NCBI GenBank assembly: GCA_001899145.1
Contig: MKVF01000027.1
Coordinates: 1-64,000 of the forward strand
DNA from: Flavobacteriia bacterium 40-80
GTDB taxonomy: Bacteria; Bacteroidota; Bacteroidia; Flavobacteriales_D; Crocinitomicaceae
Direction: 5' to 3'
DNA length: 64,000 nucleotides
The notes beneath the pieces are model-generated. The model did not search any database, was not told the origin of the DNA, and was given only the letters and a program-made list of their open reading frames with translations. Both the position numbers and the translations under genes were made by a program. Positions 43,527 through 52,657 of this stretch are shown here, in pieces (within the stretch, counting starts at the first letter, position 1; each line of letters opens with the position of its first letter).

Positions 43527-46223
43527 ATGAAAATTAGACCGTTAGGAATATTTTTATTTGTACTCACAATAATTGTAGCGTGTTCTACAGAAAAAAACAC
43601 GTTTATTAATCGCTTATATCACGGAACGACCGCTAAATACAATGGATTGTACAACGCAAATGAGCTGCTGTACACCTCCATGAAAAGTTACAGAGAAAAT
43701 AAAAAAGAGGATTTTTTCAATCTGTTGCCTGTCAGCCAGGTACCCACAGAAGAAGAGGTGATGGGGCTTTATCCGGCAATTGATACAGCCATCTCAAAAT
43801 GCAAAAAAGTTATTTCACTTCATAGTATGCCTTCTGTTGAAAAGCCTTCTAAGAAAAACGAGGAATTCAACCGCTGGATCGATGAAAATTTCATTGCTAT
43901 CGGCCGGGCGCAATATTACCGCAGGGATTTTGAAGAATCGATTAAAAACTTCGAATTTGTCCGCAAATTTTTCAAAAACGACCCTTCCAATTACCATGCG
44001 ACCTTGTGGATTGCGAGAAATCAGCTGCAGCTGGGAAATGTCGGTGATGCAAAAGTAAACCTGGATAAGCTGGATGTTGCTGCGGAAAAAACCGAATCAA
44101 TGGCGGGAGAATCCAAAAAAGGAAGCGAAGACAAAAAGAAAGTTTCTTCCCGTTTTAAGAAAATTCAGAAGCAGAAAGAGAAAAAGCAAAAAGACAAAGA
44201 AGAAAAGAACGGATTGGTTTTCGTTCCTTTTCCTAAAAATCTCCGCTTCGACCTTAACCTGACGAAAGGAGAATATTTTATCGCTAAAAAGGATTATAAA
44301 GAAGCGATAAACTCCCTGGAGAAATCCCTGGAATATGCTAAAAAGAAAGACAGAGGCCGGATCCATTTCATTATCGGGCAGCTGGCGGAAAAAACCAATG
44401 ATCCGTCTAAAGCAACAGAAAACTATACGGCTGTTTTAAAATATAATACCACGTTTGAGATCAACTTTGCAGCCCGCATGAACAGAGCGATGACAGGGGG
44501 CGACGCGAAGATTAAAAAAGAGCTGAACAAAATGTCCCGCGATGCAAAGAACTTCGAATACCGCGATCAGATCTTTTATGCGCTTGCGGAGATCGAAATG
44601 AGAGAAAGTAACCGGGACGAAGCATTGAAAAACTATAACAGATCGATTTTCTATTCTATCAATAATAACCGTCAGAAAGCAAGAACATACGAACGCCTGG
44701 CAGATATAAATTACAACGATAAAAATTATGTGAAAGCACAGCGTTATTACGATAGCTGCGCAAAATTAGTAGATGATAAATATCCGAACTACGAGGCGAT
44801 TTTAAATAAAGCGACAAAACTTCAGAAACTAGTGCAGTCTATTGAAATCGCAGAATACGAGGACAGTGTACAGCGTATTGCTAAAATGAGCCCTGACGAG
44901 CAGCTGAAATTTGCAGAAAATCTCATCAAAAAGATGAAGGAAGATGAAGAGCTGCAAAAACAGCTGGCATTGCAACGTCAGAAAGAGCTGACAACGACCG
45001 GAGCAATTACGGGAGATATGTCCGGCGGAAAGAATTACTTTACCAATCAGAAGCTGAAGTCACAGGGGTTCAATGATTTCCGTAAACAATGGGGTTATCG
45101 GGAAAATGAAGATAACTGGAGGCGTTCGGATAAGATTTCCATGGCTTCCTTTGATGAGAAGAAAGAAGAAGTAAAAGAAAAAGGCACGGAAGAAAAGGAA
45201 GCACCAAAAGAAACAGGGCCTACGCCGGAACAATTGCTGGCAAATCTTCCCGTGACGGACAGCGCCATGGAAGTGTCCAACAAACGTTATGTGGAAGCGC
45301 GATACGATGCAGGTGTGATTTACAAAGAACAGCTGGGCGAGCCACAGCTGGCTGCAAAAGAATTTCAGCTTGTGCTGGATAAGAATTTTGAGAGCGATTA
45401 CAATCCGATGGCTTCCTTTCAGTTGTATAAGATCTACGAAAACAGTGACCTTTCGATTGCCGAGCTGCAAAAAAATTACATTCTCGGAAATTACCCGGAG
45501 ACGGACTACGCGGCTTACCTGAAAGATCCTAACTTCTTTATCAAACGTAAAGAAATAGAGCAGGTTTATGAACGGGAATACCTGCGTTACCTGGATCGCT
45601 ATAACAGAGGCTTGTATTATGCCGTTATCGGGAAAGCGGAAGAAGTTATTAGCAATGAGCCGGATAACAAATACCGTTCTAAGTATATGCTGATGAAAGC
45701 GATGTCCTTAGGGCAGATGAGCAACGATAAATCCCAGCTGGTTCCGGTGCTGGAACAGGTGAAAGCGGAATATCCGTCTACGCCGGAAGCTGCGAGAGCG
45801 GACGAAATGCTGAACATCATAAAGAACGGCTACTCTAAAAATGAGGCAGTGGACTTTAACAAGCGTGCGGTTTATACGTATTCTGAAAAAGCGGAATTCT
45901 GGTTCATCATCGTTCTGGATGCCGAGCAGGAAAAACAATTGTTCAATATCAAAAACAAGATCTCTGATTTTAACAAGCAGTTCTTCAGTAAAAATCAGTT
46001 AGTTACGGAAACGAAGCTGATCGGGGATAAAAATGTAATTACAGTTAAATCAACGGATCTAAAGACTGCCAAAACCTATATTAACAAATTTCATTCATCA
46101 TCCGGTTCACTTGGGAAAGTAAGCCAGTCAACTATTTTCTTCATTTCTAAAGAAAATTTGATTAAATTGTTCGAAAATAAGAGTATTGATAAATACCTGG
46201 ATTTCTTTTACGAGAAATATTAA
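43527..46223 (+). CDS. SprE/PorW-like TPR lipoprotein of the type IX secretion/gliding machinery
   Basis: An 898-residue protein with a lipoprotein signal (FLFVLTIIVACSTEKN). The first 80 residues (NTFINRLYHGTTAKYNGLYNANE) match the beginning of SprE/PorW, the outer-membrane-associated lipoprotein needed for type IX secretion and gliding. TPR-like helices fill residues about 85-430 (YRRDFEESIKNFEFVRKFF, KKDYKEAINSLEKSLEYAKKK, DKNYVKAQRYYDSCA), broken by a highly charged Lys/Glu linker (residues about 190-230). A second TPR block follows (about 590-760), then a small C-terminal domain. Its presence fits the type B sorted proteins in this window. Confidence 0.85.
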   Translation: MKIRPLGIFLFVLTIIVACSTEKNTFINRLYHGTTAKYNGLYNANELLYTSMKSYRENKKEDFFNLLPVSQVPTEEEVMGLYPAIDTAISKCKKVISLHSMPSVEKPSKKNEEFNRWIDENFIAIGRAQYYRRDFEESIKNFEFVRKFFKNDPSNYHATLWIARNQLQLGNVGDAKVNLDKLDVAAEKTESMAGESKKGSEDKKKVSSRFKKIQKQKEKKQKDKEEKNGLVFVPFPKNLRFDLNLTKGEYFIAKKDYKEAINSLEKSLEYAKKKDRGRIHFIIGQLAEKTNDPSKATENYTAVLKYNTTFEINFAARMNRAMTGGDAKIKKELNKMSRDAKNFEYRDQIFYALAEIEMRESNRDEALKNYNRSIFYSINNNRQKARTYERLADINYNDKNYVKAQRYYDSCAKLVDDKYPNYEAILNKATKLQKLVQSIEIAEYEDSVQRIAKMSPDEQLKFAENLIKKMKEDEELQKQLALQRQKELTTTGAITGDMSGGKNYFTNQKLKSQGFNDFRKQWGYRENEDNWRRSDKISMASFDEKKEEVKEKGTEEKEAPKETGPTPEQLLANLPVTDSAMEVSNKRYVEARYDAGVIYKEQLGEPQLAAKEFQLVLDKNFESDYNPMASFQLYKIYENSDLSIAELQKNYILGNYPETDYAAYLKDPNFFIKRKEIEQVYEREYLRYLDRYNRGLYYAVIGKAEEVISNEPDNKYRSKYMLMKAMSLGQMSNDKSQLVPVLEQVKAEYPSTPEAARADEMLNIIKNGYSKNEAVDFNKRAVYTYSEKAEFWFIIVLDAEQEKQLFNIKNKISDFNKQFFSKNQLVTETKLIGDKNVITVKSTDLKTAKTYINKFHSSSGSLGKVSQSTIFFISKENLIKLFENKSIDKYLDFFYEKY

Positions 46224-46231
46224 TCGTCGAT

Positions 46232-46444
46232 ATGGCTAAAAAAAAGAACAATTTTCTGCGTTTCAGCGGGATGGGTGTCCAGATGGGATTCATCATCGGA
46301 ATCTTCACCTGGCTGGGCAACTTTATAGATAAAAAACAGCAAAATACAACTCCCGGATGGACAATAGGGCTTTCGCTTCTTGGAGTTATCGGCTCAATGT
46401 ATATTATGATCAAGGAAATAAGCAAGCTGAACGATGAACAGTAA
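46232..46444 (+). CDS. AtpZ/AtpI-family small membrane protein
   Basis: A 70-residue protein with two membrane helices (GMGVQMGFIIGIFTWLGNFID and IGLSLLGVIGSMYIMIKEI), matching AtpZ/AtpI proteins that precede F-type ATP synthase genes and may be involved in c-ring assembly or magnesium transport. The next frame starts within its last codons (11-bp overlap). The rest of an ATP synthase operon does not follow in this window. Confidence 0.8.
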   Translation: MAKKKNNFLRFSGMGVQMGFIIGIFTWLGNFIDKKQQNTTPGWTIGLSLLGVIGSMYIMIKEISKLNDEQ

Positions 46445-46808
46445 GGGAACAATTACTTTTGGCTTATTTGCTTTCCTGGTCGTTTTCGGGCATTTGCTGC
46501 TGATTGATCAGGGAATTCTTTACGGAGAGCTGAAACGGGCGCTTATAATTGATCTGATCCTTTTATTTATGGCGCTTTTGGGACTTTTAGTCCTTTATAC
46601 GAACAACGGCAATAAATCCAGCTTTACATTCCGCTTTTTAGGGCTGACCGTATTCCAGTTCATCGGATTTTTAAGCATTGTTGCCGCGATGATCTACAAA
46701 CAGGTTCCCGATGCGAAATATTGGGTAATATCAGCCTTGATTATTTTCTTTCTATTCCTCTTCGTCCAGACGCTTCTCCTCGTTCGTTCCATGAAAACGA
46801 ATCCCTGA
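46434..46808 (+). CDS. Small polytopic membrane protein
   Basis: A 124-residue protein with four hydrophobic helices (ITFGLFAFLVVFGHLLLID, ALIIDLILLFMALLGLLVLY, FRFLGLTVFQFIGFLSIVAAMIY and WVISALIIFFLFLFVQTLLLV). Starting inside the AtpZ gene, it occupies the position of the unnamed membrane gene that lies between AtpZ and AtpB in Flavobacteriia. Its stop lies 57 bp inside the end of the convergent ligase-like gene. Function unknown, possibly ATP synthase-related. Confidence 0.75.
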   Translation: MNSKGTITFGLFAFLVVFGHLLLIDQGILYGELKRALIIDLILLFMALLGLLVLYTNNGNKSSFTFRFLGLTVFQFIGFLSIVAAMIYKQVPDAKYWVISALIIFFLFLFVQTLLLVRSMKTNP

Positions 46809-48317
46809 AAACAGCCCGAAGAAAAAAGCAACCAGCGTTGCACCTGCCTGGGTTTCCAGCGTATCCTCATTTAAAAAAGAGCAGATAAGGATGGTCAGTA
46901 TCGCAAACATCATTTTGCTGTTGGGTATCGTTTTATAAGAAGACCACAGAAACATACCAAAAACAAACAATCCGATCATGCCGAAGCTGACACCTACAGA
47001 CAGGAACTGCTGATGGGATTTTCTCCTGTTTTCCTTGGAAAGCCTGGAACCGGTCTTATCGTAATACTCATTATATGCGGATTTCACATCACCCACTCCG
47101 ACACCTGCCCAGAAATGTTCTTTAAAAATGGCATATCCTGCTTTCCAGTAGTTAATGCGCTGTAACAAAGTATAACCATTTGGATTGACATCTATATTGG
47201 TGATTTCATCTTTCATCTTTAAAATACGCATCCGGAGCCCTTTTTCGGTATCTAAAACAGAAACGTAGCCATCTTCAATGTTCTCAATGTCCTGTTTTGT
47301 GAGTGCCTCAACTCCTTCCGCGTCTTTTGTCAGACCTTTGGAGGTTAAATAACGAATAAGGTTCCATTCGTAGCTCATCCCGTTTTTGGAAATGCTGTCC
47401 AGAGGAAGATTAGAGATCTTTCTCCAGGATTCGTTGAGCTCCTGAAACTGGATGTTGACGCTTATGGGATAGCCGTTGTCGAACATGATCGCGGCAGTAT
47501 CGTGCCAGTACAGATTGCCTTTTTTTGATTTTTCCAGCAGGATAACAGTCGGTTTTTCGCTGATCTGCTTCAAAAATACAATAGCTCCTGAAGCAATGAT
47601 TAAACAAATTATCAGCGATAAGTTCCGTACTGCTTTTCGGTTTTTAAAATGCTTTTGAACAAAGTAAAAAAGCAGGAAAATAACTGCGATAATAAGTGAG
47701 ACGAAACCACTTAACACTTCGGAAAAAAAAGTATAATAAAGTAAAAAGAAGGAGTTGAGCAGAAAAAGCCATTTCCGGCGAATGTCGGTTTTAATGAAGA
47801 AATAAAAGCTCAGAACCATGGCGATGACCACCATCAGCGCAAAGCGGATATGAGAAACGAAAAAGCTCAGGTCCCTCATTTCGCAATTGATACCGTAGCA
47901 GTTCTTTGAAAATATTAATAAGTTGCAGGCCGCCGTAGCAGATACTGTCCAGAGAAAGATTTTTAAAACCAGATTCAGGTGCTGTCTGCTGGAAACGGGA
48001 TGCAGCAGCAGGGAATAAAAAACAATAAAGAAAGGAAGAATTAAATTGATGAACTTCAAGCCTTCCTGTTTGTTTCCCGACCATATAAGGCTGAGCACCA
48101 TCCAGCTAAAGAACAATGACAGCCAGACCATGTTTCTCTTTTGAAAAAAAGTATGCTTCAGCAACGGAAAAGGAGTGCAGCTGATGGTAAAAAGAACAAG
48201 CAGCAAAGTGGTCAGAGAAAGGCCTACCTTGTTTAGCGGAAGAAATACGGCTAATAAAATATACAAAAAGAGATAAATCCGGTTTAAAAGCTTATCTCCT
48301 ATTATTTTGTTCAGCAT
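46752..48317 (-). CDS. O-antigen ligase/polymerase-like membrane protein
   Basis: A 521-residue polytopic inner-membrane protein of the O-antigen ligase (Wzy_C-like) group. About ten helices precede a large soluble loop (residues about 250-420) with RINYWKAGYAIFKEHFWAGVGVGDVKSAYNEYYDK and RKSHQQFLSVGVSFGMIG, the W/G and H-x-x-F signature. It is distinct from the shorter homologue at 33704. A 57-bp tail overlaps the convergent small membrane-protein gene. Upstream (minus) is an S41 protease gene 5 bp away. Confidence 0.83.
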   Translation of the reverse strand: MLNKIIGDKLLNRIYLFLYILLAVFLPLNKVGLSLTTLLLVLFTISCTPFPLLKHTFFQKRNMVWLSLFFSWMVLSLIWSGNKQEGLKFINLILPFFIVFYSLLLHPVSSRQHLNLVLKIFLWTVSATAACNLLIFSKNCYGINCEMRDLSFFVSHIRFALMVVIAMVLSFYFFIKTDIRRKWLFLLNSFFLLYYTFFSEVLSGFVSLIIAVIFLLFYFVQKHFKNRKAVRNLSLIICLIIASGAIVFLKQISEKPTVILLEKSKKGNLYWHDTAAIMFDNGYPISVNIQFQELNESWRKISNLPLDSISKNGMSYEWNLIRYLTSKGLTKDAEGVEALTKQDIENIEDGYVSVLDTEKGLRMRILKMKDEITNIDVNPNGYTLLQRINYWKAGYAIFKEHFWAGVGVGDVKSAYNEYYDKTGSRLSKENRRKSHQQFLSVGVSFGMIGLFVFGMFLWSSYKTIPNSKMMFAILTILICSFLNEDTLETQAGATLVAFFFGLFSGIRFHGTNEEKRLDEEE

Positions 48318-48322
48318 TCGCG

Positions 48323-49966
48323 TTATTTATTTCCAAGAATCTTATTATACGATGCTTTGTCTTTTAAAATTTCCTTTGCTTTCAGAATGTCTTCATTTCC
48401 ATTCAGATTATAAACAGTTCTTCCTTTTTGGAAATAGTATCTGGAAACGATCTCGTCTTCCAGCAATTTCAGAATTTCCTCTTTAAACTTATCCAGGTCA
48501 CGTTCTTTTGAAGGTGTCAGATGAGGAAGCATTTTATCGTATAAATCTTTGACTTCGTTGAAATATCCTTCTTTCTCAGCCGTATTTTTCAGCTCCAGCA
48601 GAATGTCTTCAGAGATGGTTTTATACTCAAATGTATCTTTAAGGACCATTTGTCTGAAAGTATTGTACTCTTCGTCTGTCAGATGGAACTGATCTGCAGG
48701 AGCGATGCTCGGGTGCTTGTAATAATAATCGTTGGCAAATTTGAACACCAGATTATTCACCATGATCATATAGGTCAGGTTGGACATGTCTTTCAGCTCG
48801 GTCTTTACGTCCGGCTCAATGCCTCGTCCATCAATCACTGTGCGGCCGTTTTTAGTATAAAACGTTTTGATCAGGGAATCAGGAACTGCTGCCGCTTTTT
48901 TACCGAATTCCTTGTTGTAGTAATCCAGCTTTTGGACACATCTTCCCGAATTAGTATAATATTTGGCAACGGTCAGCTTTAATTTCGAGCCGTATTTCAG
49001 GTCGTATGTCCGCTGTACCAGTCCTTTGCCATAAGAAGTCTGCCCGATGATCACAGCTCTGTCCAGATCCTGTAATGTCCCTGCGAAAATTTCACTTGCA
49101 GAAGCGGAGTTTTCGTCAATTAACACTACCAGTGGAATTTCCTTGTAAAGCGGCTTGGTCTGCGTCTTATAGTTGAATATTTCGCTTTCAATGCGCCCTT
49201 TTGTGCTGACAACAGTGATCCCTTCATCCACAAACAAGTTTACCAATGAAACTGCCTGGTTCAGAAAACCTCCTCCGTTTCCTCTTAAATCCATGATCAG
49301 CTCTTTCATTCCCTGTTCTTTCAGGCTTTTGATCGCTTTTGCAACTTCATCCGTCACTGTTTGTTTCATGAACGTGCTCAGGCTGATATATCCGATGGAT
49401 CCGTCCAGCATTCCGTAATAAGGAACAATGGGAACTTCGATCTCATCACGTGTAAAATTGAAGGTTTTGATTTCGTTGTTTCTTTCCACTTTTATTTCAA
49501 TAGCAGAACCTTTTGACCCTTTTAAGCTGGTGGAAACTTCGTCACTTGCCTTTCCTTTCATCGAGCGGCCGTCTATTTCAAGAATTTTATCTCCGGCTCT
49601 TAACCCTGCATTGAAAGCCGGTTTTCCTTCGTACGGCTCAATGATATAGGTAAATTCATCCATTTTACGAATGACAGAGCCGATCCCTCCATAATGACCG
49701 GTGGTCATCAGCAAATAATCTTCCATGTTAGATTCGTGATAATATACCGTGTAAGGGTCTAATTCACGGAGCATGGCATCAATAGCTGTTTTGGATAAAT
49801 TGCCGTATTTCGGCTCATCCACATAATACTGATCCAGATACATATAGATATTCTCCATCAGATCAATGCCCTTGATGACCTCAAAACCATTTGACTGCGC
49901 GTTTAAAAATGCCAGATTACAAAAGGTGAGGCTGATAATTGTAATTTTCTTAAAAAGATGCTTCAT
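48323..49966 (-). CDS. S41-family C-terminal processing protease (CtpA/Prc-like)
   Basis: A 547-residue exported peptidase with a signal peptide (MKHLFKKITIISLTFCNLAFLNAQ). A PDZ domain (residues about 95-170: GLRAGDKILEIDGRSMKG) precedes the catalytic core: DLRGNGGGFLNQAVSL, the serine motif ENSASASEIFAGTLQD and the lysine in TSYGKGLVQR. About 150 helical residues follow. It overlaps rnpA by 4 bp (ATGA). It presumably cuts envelope proteins near their C termini; the substrates are unknown. Confidence 0.93.
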   Translation of the reverse strand: MKHLFKKITIISLTFCNLAFLNAQSNGFEVIKGIDLMENIYMYLDQYYVDEPKYGNLSKTAIDAMLRELDPYTVYYHESNMEDYLLMTTGHYGGIGSVIRKMDEFTYIIEPYEGKPAFNAGLRAGDKILEIDGRSMKGKASDEVSTSLKGSKGSAIEIKVERNNEIKTFNFTRDEIEVPIVPYYGMLDGSIGYISLSTFMKQTVTDEVAKAIKSLKEQGMKELIMDLRGNGGGFLNQAVSLVNLFVDEGITVVSTKGRIESEIFNYKTQTKPLYKEIPLVVLIDENSASASEIFAGTLQDLDRAVIIGQTSYGKGLVQRTYDLKYGSKLKLTVAKYYTNSGRCVQKLDYYNKEFGKKAAAVPDSLIKTFYTKNGRTVIDGRGIEPDVKTELKDMSNLTYMIMVNNLVFKFANDYYYKHPSIAPADQFHLTDEEYNTFRQMVLKDTFEYKTISEDILLELKNTAEKEGYFNEVKDLYDKMLPHLTPSKERDLDKFKEEILKLLEDEIVSRYYFQKGRTVYNLNGNEDILKAKEILKDKASYNKILGNK

Positions 49967-50343
49967 TTCAAATTATCTATTAAACTGTGTATCAATTTTC
50001 TGAATTTCTCGCTCAGGATTCCCTGGTCTAATTCTTCTGATGAAGTATAAACCAGAAAAAGGGATAAATATTTTCCTTCCTGCGCTAAAAAGTTTTCTAA
50101 TATATGCTTTTCATGCCGGAATACCTCTCTCATAACCCGTTTTATGCGATTTCGTTTCACGGCATTTCTGAAAATTCGTTTCGGAGCGGAAAATACGACC
50201 TGAAAATGTTTTTCCAGCGGCTCTTCTGTTAAACGGTAATGCATCAGAAACGGGAATTTCTTGACCGACGTCGTATCGGTGAAAATCTCATCAATCAATT
50301 TCTTACGGCAAAGTTTGTACTCTTTTCCAAAACTGTAATTCAT
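49963..50343 (-). CDS. rnpA: Ribonuclease P protein component
   Basis: Protein subunit of RNase P, which matures tRNA 5' ends with the M1 RNA. The 126-residue product has KLCRKKLIDEIF, HYRL and the RNR motif region NAVKRNRIKRVMREVFR. The ATG at 50343 is 6 nt from a TAnnTTTG element. It overlaps the S41 protease gene by 4 bp. rpmH is not next to it, unlike in many genomes. Confidence 0.93.
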   Translation of the reverse strand: MNYSFGKEYKLCRKKLIDEIFTDTTSVKKFPFLMHYRLTEEPLEKHFQVVFSAPKRIFRNAVKRNRIKRVMREVFRHEKHILENFLAQEGKYLSLFLVYTSSEELDQGILSEKFRKLIHSLIDNLK

Positions 50344-50349
50344 ACTTTA

Positions 50350-50357
50350 CAAAGATA
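50350..50357 (-). promoter_or_regulatory. Probable -7 element of rnpA
   Basis: TATCTTTG on the minus strand matches TAnnTTTG, ending 6 nt before the rnpA ATG. Confidence 0.45.
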
Positions 50358-50436
50358 TACAACCCCATTAAAAAACGGGCAGATTTAAAAATAAGAAAAC
50401 GCTTAATTTACATAAGAAAAAAATATGGAAAATAAC

Positions 50437-50460
50437 AAAAGCCCCTTTTCCGGGGCTTTT
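50437..50460 (-). terminator. Terminator of the DUF779 gene
   Basis: The stem aaaagcccc (50437-50445) / ggggctttt (50452-50460) with a 6-nt loop lies after the DUF779 stop codon, with a TTTTGTTATTTT tail on the minus strand. The T run on the plus side may make it bidirectional. Confidence 0.9.
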
Positions 50461-50478
50461 ATCGAATTGTTGTCTGAA

Positions 50479-50862
50479 TTATTCCATTCTTTTTACAGGT
50501 TCCAGATTACTTAGTTCATCTTCAGTGAATAAACGGTAATGAATTTTGAATGTCTTTCCTAATGGTGTTTCCAGCGAAAAACCACCAGGCCCGAAACCTT
50601 CCAGAACATCCAGTGTAAAGTGCGCATATTTCCAATATTCAAATAAATCCCGGTCGATCCAGAATTCATATCCGTTGATCGTACCAATCATGGCATCATT
50701 CATCCTGGGAAAGAAACCGCCTTTCTCAAAGCACTGAGGCTGAGTACCCTCACAACATCCTCCTGCCTGATAAAACATCAGTGCTCCGTATTTTTCTTCC
50801 AGCTGACGGATGACGTTCAGTGCTTCGTCAGTAACATCCAGTCGTTTTACTTTTGCTTCCAT
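50479..50862 (-). CDS. DUF779-family protein
   Basis: A 127-residue cytoplasmic protein. It has the family cysteine stretch QAGGCCEGTQPQCFEKGGFF and a C-terminal FTLDVLEGFGPGGFSLETP. Members commonly sit next to acetaldehyde dehydrogenases, as here with the ALDH upstream. ATG 50862 (MEAKVKRLDVTDE) is used; a longer in-frame start at 50910 overlaps the hairpin at 50879-50906. Function is unproven; the clustered cysteines hint at metal or redox chemistry. Confidence 0.88.
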   Translation of the reverse strand: MEAKVKRLDVTDEALNVIRQLEEKYGALMFYQAGGCCEGTQPQCFEKGGFFPRMNDAMIGTINGYEFWIDRDLFEYWKYAHFTLDVLEGFGPGGFSLETPLGKTFKIHYRLFTEDELSNLEPVKRME

Positions 50863-50878
50863 TCCACTAAACTTTAAT

Positions 50879-50906
50879 AAAAACCTGGTATTTCTACCAG
50901 GTTTTT
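50879..50906 (-). terminator. Hairpin between the ALDH and DUF779 genes
   Basis: The 12-bp stem aaaaacctggta / taccaggttttt with a 4-nt loop has a T-rich tail on the minus strand (TTTTTATTAAAG). It lies 54 bp after the ALDH stop and 17 bp before the DUF779 ATG, so it may be a terminator or partial attenuator that lowers DUF779 expression. Confidence 0.75.
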
Positions 50907-50960
50907 CCATGAAATGATTATTTGATTAAATAACCTTCTAACAGTTAATTCTGCTATAGA

Positions 50961-52463
50961 TTAAAAGAATCCTAATTTGTTTTTGTTGTATGAAACCAAC
51001 ATGTTTTTAGTCTGGCGGTAATGTCCCAGCATCATTTTATGATTTTCACGACCTATGCCGGATTGCTTGTAACCTCCGAAAGGAGCTCCTGCAGGGTAAG
51101 AATGATATTGGTTTACCCAGACACGTCCTGCCTGAATCGCTCTTGGAATCTGATAAAGCTGATGGGCATCTCTTGTCCATACACCTGCGCCCAAACCATA
51201 AATCGTATCATTTGCAATTGCAATTGCTTCCGCTTCATCTTTGAATGTTGTAACCGCTAATACCGGACCGAAAATTTCTTCCTGAAAGATTCTCATTTTA
51301 TTATGTCCTTTGAACAATGTCGGTTGAATGTAATAACCTCCTTCAAGTCCTTCAATGGTATTAATATCTCCTCCAACCAGCAATTCTGCACCTTCTTCCT
51401 TTCCAAGTTTTAAGTAAGAAGAAATCTTATCTTTCTGAATCTGTGATGCCTGTGCACCCATCATAACTGTAGGGTCCAACGGATTGCCGACTTTGATCGC
51501 TTTTACTCTCTCAATTACGCGCGCAATGAACTTATCATAAATAGATTCCTGAATTAACAAACGTGACGGACAGGTACAAATTTCTCCTTGATTCAAGGCA
51601 AATAATACAGCTCCTTCGATTGCTTTATCCAGAAATTCATCATCAGCATCCATTACGGATTCAAAGAAAACATTTGGGGATTTTCCTCCTAATTCCAGGG
51701 TAACAGGAATAATATTCTCCGTTGCGTACTGCATTACCAGACGACCTGTTGCTGTAGAACCTGTAAATGCCGCTTTTGCCACTTTAGGATTTGTAACCAA
51801 AGCACGGCCTAATTCCGCACCAAAACCATTTACAATATTCACCACACCTGCAGGAAGTAAATCCTGAATCAGCTCAATCAATACCATAATAGATATTGGT
51901 GTTGACTCAGCCGGTTTTAAAACAACAGCATTACCGGCTGCCAGAGCAGGAGCCAGTTTCCATACAGCCATTAAGATCGGGAAATTCCACGGAATGATTT
52001 GTGCCACTACACCAAGCGGCTCATGAACGATAATGGATACAGTATCCTTATCCAGTTCATTGATTGAACCTTCTTCTGCACGGATTACTGAAGCAAAATA
52101 ACGGAAATGATCAATTGCCAAAGGTAAGTCAGCATTTAATGTCTCCCTTACTGCTTTTCCGTTATCTATTGTTTCAACAGCTGCTAAAAGCTCCAGATTC
52201 GCTTCTATTCTGTCCGCTATTTTATTGAGGATGATGCTTCTTTCCGTCGCTGACGTATCTTTCCATGTCCGGAATGCTTTTTCAGCGGCATTGACCGCCC
52301 GTTCCAGATCTTCTTTATTAGAATGCGCCGCTTTTGTAAAAACTTTCCCATCAATAGGAGAAACAACATCAAAATATTGTCCACTTGCCGGAGCAATCCA
52401 TTTTCCATCAATAAAATTGTCGTATTTGTCCTTGAACGCAGGACGATTTATCACTTTAGACAT
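50961..52463 (-). CDS. Aldehyde dehydrogenase (AcoD/ExaC-type acetaldehyde dehydrogenase)
   Basis: A 500-residue NAD(P)+-dependent aldehyde dehydrogenase. The fold motifs are [50 protein letters not shown] (general-base glutamate) and [11 protein letters not shown], in which C296 is the predicted catalytic cysteine and C298 a second one, the arrangement seen in acetaldehyde dehydrogenases AcoD/ExaC. C-terminal [11 protein letters not shown] is intact. DUF779 downstream and a divergent AraC-type regulator support an inducible alcohol/acetaldehyde oxidation unit. Confidence 0.94.
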   Translation of the reverse strand: MSKVINRPAFKDKYDNFIDGKWIAPASGQYFDVVSPIDGKVFTKAAHSNKEDLERAVNAAEKAFRTWKDTSATERSIILNKIADRIEANLELLAAVETIDNGKAVRETLNADLPLAIDHFRYFASVIRAEEGSINELDKDTVSIIVHEPLGVVAQIIPWNFPILMAVWKLAPALAAGNAVVLKPAESTPISIMVLIELIQDLLPAGVVNIVNGFGAELGRALVTNPKVAKAAFTGSTATGRLVMQYATENIIPVTLELGGKSPNVFFESVMDADDEFLDKAIEGAVLFALNQGEICTCPSRLLIQESIYDKFIARVIERVKAIKVGNPLDPTVMMGAQASQIQKDKISSYLKLGKEEGAELLVGGDINTIEGLEGGYYIQPTLFKGHNKMRIFQEEIFGPVLAVTTFKDEAEAIAIANDTIYGLGAGVWTRDAHQLYQIPRAIQAGRVWVNQYHSYPAGAPFGGYKQSGIGRENHKMMLGHYRQTKNMLVSYNKNKLGFF

Positions 52464-52657
52464 AGTAATGAATTTTAAACGATGTCAAGATATGGCTATC
52501 CGAGCCGAACGAATAGTAAAATAGTACATAAAAACAGCAAAATAATCTATCTTCCGCATCCGCTTTTTTCTGTTGCGAAAAAAAAATCATAAAAAATAAA
52601 ATGCTTTCCCGTTCCATCTCTTTTTTTTGTAAATTGACCCGGCAGAATCATTAGCGT

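Noticed and set aside
45060-45470. 136-codon frame antisense to the SprE-like gene
   Set aside because: Shadow of the TPR gene; Phe-rich composition is a mirror of its Lys/Glu codons.
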